Shown: one piece after another, positions 32,511 to 39,906 of the stretch
Numbering within the stretch: the stretch's first letter is position 1
Layout of the letters: every line of letters begins with the position of its first letter
DNA from: Planctomycetota bacterium
Lineage (GTDB): Bacteria > Planctomycetota > Phycisphaerae > Phycisphaerales > UBA1924
Assembly (NCBI GenBank): GCA_024276195.1
Contig: JAJRXR010000042.1
Span: 124,001 to 188,000, forward strand
DNA length: 64,000 nucleotides
Reading direction: 5' to 3'
Program-made: the position numbers and the translations under genes
Notes under the pieces: model-generated
What the model was told of the DNA's origin: nothing
Seen by the model: only the letters and a program-made list of their open reading frames with translations
Databases searched by the model: none

Positions 32511-33068
32511 CTAGTCGTCGCGCTCAGCGTCACCCTCGTCTGAACCCGCCGCCGTTGACACCGGGCTCGCGGGCGCCATCGGCGCCCGAACCCCATACGC
32601 ATGCACCAGCTCCGCGCCCATGTGCCCCGCCCAGGCCAGGCGCGTCGATGCGAACCCGTACACACCCAGGAAAATGACCCCGCCGACGATCAGTGTGATC
32701 TTGCGTCCCTTGCCCTTCTTGAGCCCAACGCCGAGCCCGAACACGACCACGAACAGCGCCGTCGCCGCAACGAACATCGTTCGGGCGAACTCGCCCATCT
32801 CCTCGTGATCGTGGACAACCCGCTCGATCAGCTCGCTGGTGATGACCGCCTTGTCCTCGGTCGCCTCCCCGCTCATCACCGCGACAAACGCAGCCCCCGT
32901 CCCCGCCAGCAACATCAGCAGCGCCCCCGCCATCCAGACCCAGCGCCGCCGCCAGTCAATCAGCCCGATCACCATCGGAACCCACGCCAGCAACAGCAGC
33001 ACCAGCGGAAAGTGGACAACCAGCGGGTGAGCGCTCTCCCACGTCGGCAGCGGCGGCATGATCTCCAT
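32511..33068 (-). CDS. DUF2231-like membrane protein
   Basis: 185 residues with four hydrophobic segments (about 18-38, 45-65, 98-118, 125-143). It opens with HPLVVHFPLVLLLLAWVPM, the H-P-x-x-V-H-F-P signature of the DUF2231 family of inner-membrane proteins. The signature His residues may bind haem or metal, which is speculative. The C-terminal tail is acidic. Family members often sit near redox or cytochrome genes, but none is seen here. Confidence 0.8.
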   Translation of the reverse strand: MEIMPPLPTWESAHPLVVHFPLVLLLLAWVPMVIGLIDWRRRWVWMAGALLMLLAGTGAAFVAVMSGEATEDKAVITSELIERVVHDHEEMGEFARTMFVAATALFVVVFGLGVGLKKGKGRKITLIVGGVIFLGVYGFASTRLAWAGHMGAELVHAYGVRAPMAPASPVSTAAGSDEGDAERDD

Positions 33069-33523
33069 TCACTCTCTCCTCTTACGGTGCTCGCCAGTGT
33101 ACCTGGCGCGAAACCTTGCGCCGCCCAGACGCGGCTCCCCGGTTCTCAACCCGCATGCCCATCAAACCGGGTCCGCCAGAGTAGCGCTCGCAATGGACGG
33201 ATCGATGCGGATGCGAAGAGAAACACTCCCCGGCAAACATCTTCAACCTCTTGACATCTCCGCGTTCTTCGCGCCCCTCCGCGCACTCCGCATGCTCATC
33301 CCCCACAAAAACCACACCGCCCTACGCCTCGATCGCCGCGATCATCTCGTCCATGTCCTTGTTGATGCACTTGACCATCGTTCCCTTCATCAAAAACCCC
33401 AACGGCGCCATCAGCTTCGCCCCCTAGCCCATGCCTCAACTCCCCGTACCGCCCACCGCACCACGCGCCGGGCCACTATCCTCTGTTTCCCCGCCCAGCC
33501 TACCCGCACGAGACCCATCGATC
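33069..33523. other. 455-bp gap with one gene remnant
   Basis: Apart from the SRPBCC remnant at 33322-33423 I see no gene or strong signal. It separates the DUF2231 gene from the carboxylase gene; open frames that cross it lack ribosome sites. Confidence 0.5.
33322..33423 (-). pseudogene. C-terminal remnant of an SRPBCC/polyketide cyclase-like gene
   Basis: On the minus strand, 33 sense codons between two in-frame stops read GAKLMAPLGFLMKGTMVKCI then NKDMDEMIAAIEA. This matches the end of SRPBCC (START-like) domain proteins, where a hydrophobic helix is followed by N-K-D-L-x-x-L-x-x-x-x-E. The rest of the gene is missing upstream. It is probably a dead fragment left by deletion. Confidence 0.55.
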
Positions 33524-35395
33524 ATGCCCGACCCAAGCTCAAACCCGCTCCGCTCCACCACCGCCGCCTTCCTCGAAACCGAGGCGACTATCCGCCAGGG
33601 CGGCGGCCCCAAGGCCATCGGACGCCAGCACGCCAAAGCTCGCCTCACCGCCCGCGAGCGCATCGCCAAACTCATCGACGACGACGCCAGCTTCCAAGAG
33701 CTCGCCCTCTGGTCCGCCCACGGCATGTACGCCGAGCATGGCGGAGCCCCCGCCGCTGGCGTCGTCACCGGCGTCGCCCGCGTCCAAGGGCGCCCCCACA
33801 TGCTCATCGCCAACGACGCCACCGTCAAAGCCGGCGCCTTCTTCCCCATGACCTGCAAGAAAATCATCCGCGCCCAGACCATCGCCCGCATGGCCCGCCT
33901 CCCCCTCATCTACCTCGTCGATTCCGCCGGCGTCTTCCTCCCCATGCAAGAAGACGTCTTCCCCGACACCGACGACTTCGGCCGGATTTTCTTCCTGAAC
34001 TCGAAGATCAGCGCCGAGGGCATCCCCCAGATCGCCGCCATCATGGGCTACTGCGTCGCCGGCGGCGGCTACCTCCCCGTCCTCTGCGACACCCTCATCA
34101 TGACCGAAGGCTCTGGCCTCTACCTCGCAGGCCCGGCGCTCGTCAAAGCCGCCATAGGCCAGGACGTCACCGACGAAGAACTCGGCGGCGCCTCCATGCA
34201 CAGCTCCATCTCCGGCACCATCGACTTCAAAGAACCCGACGACGACGCCGCCATCGCCCGCGTCCGAAACCTCGTCGCAAAATACCCAAGCTCCTACGTC
34301 TCGTCGGATGCTTCGAGATTCTTCGATCAGTTCCGGGATGAGGCGCAGGACGACCTGACCGAGGCGCAGAAGATTCGGATCGAGTCCATTCTCCAAGACT
34401 CCAAGGGTCGATGTTGCCCCCGCGCCCCCTTCCGCGACCCCCAAGACATCTACTCCATCTTCACCGACGAGCCCGCCAAGCAGTACGACGTCAAGGACAT
34501 CCTCGCCTGCATCGTCGATTCCAGGGTAGATCGGCTCTCCGAGCCGATCCGTTCCCCCTCCGACACCGACTCAAAAAACCAACCCGCCCCCATCGGCTCG
34601 GAGAGCCGACCTGCGCGCATCGGCTCGGAGAGCCGATCTACCCTTGAGACCCTCGCCCCCGACCTCGACGAGTACAAACCCGACTACGGCGCCTCCCTCG
34701 TCTGCGCCTACGCCACCATCGCCGGGCGCCCCGTTGCCATCCTCGCCAACCAGGGCAAGCTCACACACCAATCCACACCCGGCGGCAAATCCGGCCCCTC
34801 CACCTCCGCCAACATGCCCCGCGTCATCTACGAAGAGTCCGCCAACAAGGCCGCCCGTTTCATCATGGACGCCAACCAGCGCAAGATCCCACTCATCTTC
34901 TTCCACGACACCACCGGCTTCATGGTCGGACGCGACTCCGAACAAGGCGGCATCATCCGCGCCGGCGCCAAAATGGTCAACGCCGTCTCCAACTCCGTCG
35001 TACCCAAAATCGTCGTCATCATCGGCGGGTCCTACGGCGCCGGAAACTACGCCATGTGCGGCCGCGCCTTTGACCAGTTCCTCTCCCTCGCATGGCCCTC
35101 CGCCAAGTGCTCCGTCATGGGCGCAAGCCAAGCCGCCGGCGTCCTCGCCACCATCGAGGAACGCTCACGAAAGCGAAAGGGCGAAGAGATCGACAAGACA
35201 ACCCACGACCAGATCCTTGCCGCCATCCGCGAGAGCTACAACGAGCAGCAAGACATCCGCCACGCCGCCAGCCGCGGCTGGATCGACCGCATCATCGAAC
35301 CCCACAACACCCGCCAAGAACTCATCGCCGCCCTCGACGCGGCCAGCGGATGGGACTACTCGCGGGAGTTCAAAACTGGTGTACTGCAGACATGA
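33524..35395 (+). CDS. Acyl-CoA carboxylase, carboxyltransferase (beta) subunit with an in-frame palindromic insert
   Basis: 623 residues from ATG 33524. The two crotonase-fold halves are clear: ARLTARERIAKLIDD and GVVTGVARVQGRPHMLIAND, then ASLVCAYATIAGRPVAILAN, FFHDTTGFMVGRD and VVIIGGSYGAGNYAMCGRAF. It is of the propionyl-/methylcrotonyl-CoA carboxylase type; TTGFMVG and GAGNYAMCGRA favour methylcrotonyl-CoA. Residues 334-374 come from an inserted palindromic element (34523-34644) between the halves, so this member is longer than usual. No biotin carboxylase subunit is in the window. Together with HMG-CoA lyase at 45.6 kb it fits leucine breakdown. The stop overlaps the next ATG (ATGA). 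Confidence 0.93.
   Translation: MPDPSSNPLRSTTAAFLETEATIRQGGGPKAIGRQHAKARLTARERIAKLIDDDASFQELALWSAHGMYAEHGGAPAAGVVTGVARVQGRPHMLIANDATVKAGAFFPMTCKKIIRAQTIARMARLPLIYLVDSAGVFLPMQEDVFPDTDDFGRIFFLNSKISAEGIPQIAAIMGYCVAGGGYLPVLCDTLIMTEGSGLYLAGPALVKAAIGQDVTDEELGGASMHSSISGTIDFKEPDDDAAIARVRNLVAKYPSSYVSSDASRFFDQFRDEAQDDLTEAQKIRIESILQDSKGRCCPRAPFRDPQDIYSIFTDEPAKQYDVKDILACIVDSRVDRLSEPIRSPSDTDSKNQPAPIGSESRPARIGSESRSTLETLAPDLDEYKPDYGASLVCAYATIAGRPVAILANQGKLTHQSTPGGKSGPSTSANMPRVIYEESANKAARFIMDANQRKIPLIFFHDTTGFMVGRDSEQGGIIRAGAKMVNAVSNSVVPKIVVIIGGSYGAGNYAMCGRAFDQFLSLAWPSAKCSVMGASQAAGVLATIEERSRKRKGEEIDKTTHDQILAAIRESYNEQQDIRHAASRGWIDRIIEPHNTRQELIAALDAASGWDYSREFKTGVLQT
34523..34644. repeat. Palindromic element inserted in frame within the carboxylase gene
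   Basis: The ends are perfect 26-bp inverted repeats (34523-34548 and 34619-34644), built on GGGTAGATCGGCTCTCCG. A further copy of ATCGGCTCGGAGAGCCGA lies at 34592-34609, and each such core is itself a hairpin (ATCGGCT-CGGAG-AGCCGAT). The element adds about 40 codons without stop or frameshift. Its peptide (SESR / LSEP repeats) does not resemble the family at this place. Confidence 0.9.
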
Positions 35396-35940
35396 GCCAA
35401 ACGGAGGACACCACCGAATCCCGTCCGATCCCGACAACGGATTACTTTGCTCGGGCCGAGGTGGTTCTTGATTCACACCACAGACTCTTCACTGGGATCT
35501 ACACCAGTGTCATAGCGGGCTCCATTCTCCTCTTATTCCAAAAGGAGCTCTCACCGTGGGCTGGAGCATTCTTCTTGATCGCTCTAATCCTGTTCGTACT
35601 TGGGCTCGGCCACACTCTGCTGCATGGACTCTTTCACGCAAAGCTGCTTTTGCTGCTTGAGAATCTTGTGAACGGGTCAACTCACGTTCCGAACATACTC
35701 GATGAGGAGGAGCCAACCCAGGATGCCTATGCGAAAATGCTGCGACACTCCAGGCGAGCGTTCGCAGGGTCGCTCTACTACCTGTTTCTAGGCATTAGCG
35801 TTTGCGTGCCGGGAGTCGTGATCGAGCTATGGACGTATTCGTGTCCTGCACTTGTGGTGCTTTCCATCGCACTTGGCATCCTGCTTGCCACAGCTCTACT
35901 TCTGAGAGTGTGGGCACGACCGCGCGCTTCAGATCTGTAG
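35392..35940 (+). CDS. Four-segment membrane protein of unknown function, lower GC
   Basis: 182 residues; hydrophobic segments at about 33-48, 55-78, 124-143 and 148-170. The start ATG overlaps the carboxylase stop (ATGA). Base composition is clearly lower in GC than the genes around it, and codon use is less biased, which points to recent acquisition with the next gene. HHRLFTGIYTSVIAGSILLL precedes the first segment. No family is recognised. Confidence 0.7.
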   Translation: MSQTEDTTESRPIPTTDYFARAEVVLDSHHRLFTGIYTSVIAGSILLLFQKELSPWAGAFFLIALILFVLGLGHTLLHGLFHAKLLLLLENLVNGSTHVPNILDEEEPTQDAYAKMLRHSRRAFAGSLYYLFLGISVCVPGVVIELWTYSCPALVVLSIALGILLATALLLRVWARPRASDL

Positions 35941-36066
35941 CAAACTCGCTAGGCCACATGGCGCGGGCGCAATGCGGAAACCTAGCGACCAAGTCGAATG
36001 CCACTCGACTTCTTCTTGCGTACAGCGCCTCGGTGTCTGTATGCGCTTCTCAAAGATGAAATGCCA

Positions 36067-36993
36067 TCACAACTCCCCGCGGTCAATCAGAGATCGATAG
36101 AACTGTGCGCCAGTTCTGAACTGGTCTGGAATCGCCTCCCCACGTTCATGGTTATACCAATGCGCAAGAACACGCCTGCGGAGTTCCCATGGAAGTGGTT
36201 GCTCTTCGTCACTCTCGATGGTTGGCAACTTCTGCCCAAAGCGAACACACCTTCGCGCACATATCACTGCTCCTCGCTGTGCATCACCTACCTGTTGTAT
36301 GATTGTGTATGCTATCGCCATCATCGCATAATCCTGCATGAGCGCGATGAGCAACTGCTTGGCGATATGTGAATCGTGCCATTCCCGAAAATCGCTCTCG
36401 GTCGCACCCTCAGCGAGTGCCGATTCAAATCGGTTCATCATCTCAGGGTCTGCATCCCCCTCTGCTCGTTGCTTGAGGAATCGCGAGCCTCTACCAGTAG
36501 GTTGTTCAAGATTGAGCTGAAATGTATCTGAAGAATCTAAAAAGTCTCTGATAGCCATATCGGCTGCAAGTTCGCGCTGCTCTGGAGGAAGAGGAAGGAC
36601 AAGAAGATCAATCATCAACTCGCCACGCATGTACTGCGCTAGCTTCTCTTCGTTCGCTTGATTTGCGCTGGGGACTGCCTGCGGTGGAGTTTCGGAATGG
36701 GCTAGAGACGCAAGTGCAGACTCCCACGCTCCGAGGCGCCGCGTGACCTGCATCAGATTGGGATGCGTATTGGGCCGAGCGACACCATGAACGTGATCGA
36801 GCAGCACAGAGAGGATACGTTCGCCTTCGGCAATGTTTCTACGAACCTCGGACGCAAACCGGGGATCGGCATCGGCACCTGGGATCGATTGTTGCAGCAG
36901 CCGCAAGCTCTCCTGCACTCTTGGAACAGTTATCGCAGCGCCGCGTTTCAACAGCGGAACTTTCCTGCCACATCCACACGGGCACTTTGCCAT
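36067..36993 (-). CDS. Unknown protein with N-terminal Cys-rich knuckle, lower GC
   Basis: 308 residues from ATG 36993 (a Met four residues earlier is possible). MAKCPCGCGRKVPLLKRG starts with a small Cys cluster that could bind zinc. The rest is mostly helical (RVQESLRLLQQSIPG, LMIDLLVLPLPPEQRELAAD, LAHWYNHERGEAIPDQFRTG). GC content is near one half, well below the window average. It converges on the membrane protein at 35392, separated by 126 bp, and a family B hairpin stands just upstream. I do not recognise a function. Confidence 0.7.
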   Translation of the reverse strand: MAKCPCGCGRKVPLLKRGAAITVPRVQESLRLLQQSIPGADADPRFASEVRRNIAEGERILSVLLDHVHGVARPNTHPNLMQVTRRLGAWESALASLAHSETPPQAVPSANQANEEKLAQYMRGELMIDLLVLPLPPEQRELAADMAIRDFLDSSDTFQLNLEQPTGRGSRFLKQRAEGDADPEMMNRFESALAEGATESDFREWHDSHIAKQLLIALMQDYAMMAIAYTIIQQVGDAQRGAVICARRCVRFGQKLPTIESDEEQPLPWELRRRVLAHWYNHERGEAIPDQFRTGAQFYRSLIDRGEL

Positions 36994-37054
36994 GATCAAC
37001 TCCACTCGGCCGCAAGATCAACTGCATTGTATCGTTCTCATTGCCGGGTGCCTT

Positions 37055-37086
37055 CACTGACCCGAAGACGCGTCAGTGGCACGATA
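37055..37086. repeat. Palindromic repeat family B, copy 2
   Basis: CACTGACCCG-AAGA-CGCGTCAGTG followed by GCACGATA. It differs from the copy at 42140-42171 by one base in the stem. It lies upstream of the minus-strand gene at 36067-36993. Confidence 0.85.
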
Positions 37087-37270
37087 ATCTCCCCCCCACT
37101 CACTGCCTGCGCGCGCAACATCCTTGCCCTCCCCCTCCCCCCGCTCGACACCGCACGCCGCCGCTCTACCGTGCCCCATGCACGACCAGAACCGCGCCGC
37201 TCAGCCCGACCATCTCGACGCCATCGCCGCCCTCGACGCGCCTTCCTCCCTCTCCCCCCTCCCCCCCCTC

Positions 37271-37293
37271 GTGGCACGGGCGTCCCGCCCGTG
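37271..37293. repeat. Palindromic repeat family C (GTGGCACGGGCG hairpin)
   Basis: CACGGGCG (37275-37282) pairs with CGCCCGTG (37286-37293) across TCC, preceded by GTGG. It is read through in frame by the gene at 37178. Confidence 0.8.
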
Positions 37294-37327
37294 TTCTCCT
37301 CTTCCTCCTCCTCCTACCTCCCCTCCC

Positions 37328-37357
37328 CCCAATGCCCAATGCCTGATCCCCGATGCC
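37328..37357 (-). repeat. 30-bp repeat family D, copy 1
   Basis: On the minus strand it reads GGCATCGGGGATCAGGCATT then GGGCATTGGG. It matches the copy at 53417-53446 at 27 of 30 positions. Confidence 0.8.
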
Positions 37358-37665
37358 CAGCAACGCTCCGCGTTGCTTCGCGATTACCTCGACGGCGCCC
37401 CCGACCTCTTCTCCCTCGCCGAGCTGCACGACCTCGACCTCGACACGCTGCTCGATTTCCTTGAGCACCCCGACACCCGCGCCCGCCTCGACCGCCTCAC
37501 CCGCCTCGCCGACGAACGGGCAAGCCGCGTCGCCCGCGCAGCCAGTGCCGAAGCCCTCGTCACCCTCCGCGACCTGACCCGCCGCCAGCTGCGCACACCG
37601 ACCGACGCCACCATCGCCTGCCGCGCCGCGAGCACCCTGCTCCGCGAATCCAGGCATGACCCAAA

Positions 37666-37747
37666 GGGTGCCGTGGAGACGCCGCCGCGGCTTCTCCACG
37701 AACTGGCGCCTCCCGTGCAGAAGGCTGGCGCCGTCTGCACGCCACCC
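37666..37747. repeat. Palindromic repeat family A, copy 3 (full 82 bp)
   Basis: The same length and ends (GGGTG ... CACCC) as the copy at 32380, with both hairpins kept: CGTGGAGA / TCTCCACG and CGTGCAG / CTGCACG. It disrupts the 3' part of the gene at 37178. Confidence 0.9.
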
Positions 37748-37859
37748 TGTGGCGCCGCGTTCTGCCACCCCCACCAAAACCAGCAGCGGCGACCCAGAGG
37801 AGCCGCCGCCGCCGATCTGATTCGATTGTCAAGCCGCGGGCGCCTGAGCGCCCCCCGCC

Positions 37860-38570
37860 CTACTGCTTGTCCGGCGCCATGGTCGAGAGGTACAGCGACA
37901 CATCCAGCGCCACCTCGTTGGCGACCTTATCCCCGATGACCGGGTGGCTCACGCCGTAGTCGCTGAGCCTGACCGAGAACTTGGTCCGCACCAGCATCAG
38001 GTCACCCTTGGCGACCTTCTGCGTCGCGCTGCTCTCGTTCATCACAGTAACGCTCGATTCCGGGATGCTGACGGTGTGCGTCACGCCATGGAGCGTGACA
38101 TCGACAACAAGCGTGCCCGAGTAGGCGGTAAACGCCGCCGACCGGCGCGTCTCGCGGAACTGCTTGGACTCGCGCACCTGCACGATAATGTCCGGGTACG
38201 AGCCAGAATCGAGCCAGTCTGACCCGCTCAGGTGCTTGTCGCGCAGCTTGATGCCCGTCCGCATCGACTTGACCGGCATTCGCCACTCGCCAGCGCTCAG
38301 CCCGCCCGAGCCGCCATGGGCCAGCACCGCGTACCCGATCACCTGGTTGCTCTGGCCCTTGATTTTTTCGAGCGGCGCGTCGGACTCAAAGTAGACCTGA
38401 CGGTCACGATCAGTCAGCGCGAAATAGACCGTGCCCATGGAGCGGTGGGCGTCGGGCACGACAAGGGTCTTGCCGTCGCGGGTCCGCTCGGAGACGGGCA
38501 TGCCCGGCTGGGCGAGCGAGCCGACGGAGGCCGCGACGATCGCCGCGCCGATGAGTGAGACAAAGTTCAT
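37860..38570 (-). CDS. Secreted YceI-like protein
   Basis: 236 residues from ATG 38570, with GAGGAG 7 bases before it. A signal peptide (MNFVSLIGAAIVAASVGSLA) leads into a lipocalin-like YceI fold. SMGTVYFALTDRDRQVYFES, WLDSGSYPDIIVQVRESKQF, YSGTLVVDVTLHGVTHTVSI and VRLSDYGVSHPVIGDKVANE match the family pattern. YceI proteins bind isoprenoid-type lipids in the periplasm. It may form a unit with the two genes upstream on the same strand. Confidence 0.9.
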   Translation of the reverse strand: MNFVSLIGAAIVAASVGSLAQPGMPVSERTRDGKTLVVPDAHRSMGTVYFALTDRDRQVYFESDAPLEKIKGQSNQVIGYAVLAHGGSGGLSAGEWRMPVKSMRTGIKLRDKHLSGSDWLDSGSYPDIIVQVRESKQFRETRRSAAFTAYSGTLVVDVTLHGVTHTVSIPESSVTVMNESSATQKVAKGDLMLVRTKFSVRLSDYGVSHPVIGDKVANEVALDVSLYLSTMAPDKQ

Positions 38571-38616
38571 GGTCGTTCTCCTCGATCGGGCGCCGACGGC
38601 GCCCGGGGGAAACGGA

Positions 38617-38985
38617 TCACGCGCTTGGCGCGCTCTCCGATGTTGCAGAGACTTTGGCGCGGGCACGCCGCCCGCGCCACCACAGGAATCCGAGCGCAAC
38701 CAGCGCCGGGCCAGAGAGGGTTGCGACCGAAAGCGACGCCAAGCCAGGCCCAGAAGGCAGCAGCCCGATCGCGTTGACACTCTCGACGACGCCGGCATCT
38801 TCTGCCGCTTCGTCACTGGTGTCGGAGAAAAGATCCGACAGGTCCGTCTCGGCGTTGGCCTGCTCGATCGCTTCATCGCGGAAGCGTGTGTACGGACGCA
38901 TGCCGGTCGCGACGAACGCGACGAGTGATCCGAAGATCGCGACCAGACACACAACGATCACACCGGTACGCACGTGCCGAGCCAT
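38617..38985 (-). CDS. Small two-segment membrane protein
   Basis: 122 residues with hydrophobic segments at about 8-28 and 84-104, an acidic loop between them (NAETDLSDLFSDTSDEAAED) and a basic stop-transfer (WWRGRRARAK). It lies between the YceI gene and the LEA14-like lipoprotein gene on the same strand. No family is recognised. Composition and codon use fit a real gene. Confidence 0.65.
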   Translation of the reverse strand: MARHVRTGVIVVCLVAIFGSLVAFVATGMRPYTRFRDEAIEQANAETDLSDLFSDTSDEAAEDAGVVESVNAIGLLPSGPGLASLSVATLSGPALVALGFLWWRGRRARAKVSATSESAPSA

Positions 38986-39013
38986 CCAGACACCTCCTGG
39001 AAACAGGTTCGAG

Positions 39014-39448
39014 CTAGCGATTGACCGGGGTGGTCACGACGAACGAGGCCTCGTCGAGCGACGAGGCGCCCGAGGCCATGTCGAGACGACCGGAGAACTC
39101 GATCTCGCTGGCTGCGGGGTCGAGCGAGGGGGAGGTGAAGACGATCTGCTTTGAGAAGCTGTGGGCGCCCTTGCTCGGGATGTTCACGCCCATGTCCCAC
39201 GTCCCGTCGGCGACGGGCAGGGGGCCTTGGACCAGCGTCCAGTCGATGGAATCGACGCGAACGTCCATGCTGCTCGGATTGTCGATCCGCATGTCGAGCG
39301 TGGCCCGATCGCCCTGGACACTGGCCCGGCTGATCGAGAGCGTGGGGTTGGACGAGTCGGGCATGGAGCATCCACCGAGCGCCAGCGCGAGCACGGTTGT
39401 GGTTGCCGCTGCGGAAAGCGAGCGGAGAGGACGAGCAGGACGGGTCAT
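39014..39448 (-). CDS. LEA14-like (LEA type 2) lipoprotein
   Basis: 144 residues. A lipoprotein signal peptide ends in ALGGC with Cys 27. A single beta-sandwich of the LEA-2/WHy type follows: LSISRASVQGDRATLDMRID, NPSSMDVRVDSIDWTL, then KGAHSFSKQIVFTSPSL. Such domains are linked to desiccation or envelope stress. It is probably processed by LspA and is read in the same direction as the YceI gene. Confidence 0.82.
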   Translation of the reverse strand: MTRPARPLRSLSAAATTTVLALALGGCSMPDSSNPTLSISRASVQGDRATLDMRIDNPSSMDVRVDSIDWTLVQGPLPVADGTWDMGVNIPSKGAHSFSKQIVFTSPSLDPAASEIEFSGRLDMASGASSLDEASFVVTTPVNR

Positions 39449-39906
39449 GGGCGATCCCTCGCGAGTTGCCTTGGGTCACTGAAGTACAGCCGCGCGTGCG
39501 GCGGTGGCCCGGCGAAACCGCTGGCTCACGGGGTGTATTCCGACAATCCCCGGTGATCGAATATTTTCGAGGCGGCGTAGGCGCAATGGGCGGCGGCGCC
39601 AGCGCGGACCAAGTGAATCCCCCCGGCCTGCGGTCTATTCCGGCGAGGGCGAACATTCGCAACTCCCACCTGAGAACGGTTGGGGGCGGCAATGGATCGG
39701 GCATGGGCAATTGCCAGGGCAGTAGCGTCTGCGCCCTGGTTGTGCAACGATTACGCACGCGGAAGGGGGAGGAGATCAACAACGGAGCCCAAAAACTCAT
39801 ATCCTGAGCTTGGCGTGCGAGTGGCAGCGAGCAGCAGGACAGCCCCGACACCAAAGAAGACGGATCGGGATTGTTGGAGAGCGTTCAGGGGCGGAGAGTT
39901 GCAGAC
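39449..39906. other. 458-bp divergent intergenic region
   Basis: It lies between the LEA-like lipoprotein gene and the pentapeptide/channel gene. An AT-richer stretch (GATCGAATATTTTCGAGG, about 39557) could belong to a promoter, but I cannot assign boxes. The open frames crossing it have no ribosome site or recognisable product. Confidence 0.45.

Larger units (their letters stand above)
37178..37939 (+). pseudogene. Degenerate gene for a small helical protein, invaded by repeats
   Basis: From ATG 37178 the frame stays open for 253 codons. Only residues about 65-165 look like a real protein (LLRDYLDGAPDLFSLAELHD, LLDFLEHPDTRARLDRLTRL, RTPTDATIACRAASTLLRES), a helical possibly HTH-like domain of unknown function. 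The part before it contains the family C hairpin (37271-37293) and the family D repeat (37328-37357). The part after it is the 82-bp family A copy (37666-37747) and then unrelated sequence, overlapping the YceI gene. The original C-terminus is probably lost. Confidence 0.5.

Noticed and set aside
33058-34341. 427-codon Arg/His/Pro-rich open frame overlapping the carboxylase
   Set aside because: Out-of-frame shadow of the carboxylase 5' half with no recognisable sequence.
37075-37090. TGGCAC near family B copies as a sigma54 promoter
   Set aside because: The required TTGC half at the right spacing is missing; TGGCAC is part of the repeat tail.
39397-39807. 136-codon open frame in the gap before the channel gene
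   Set aside because: No ribosome site, overlaps the LEA-like lipoprotein start on the other strand, and no family resemblance.
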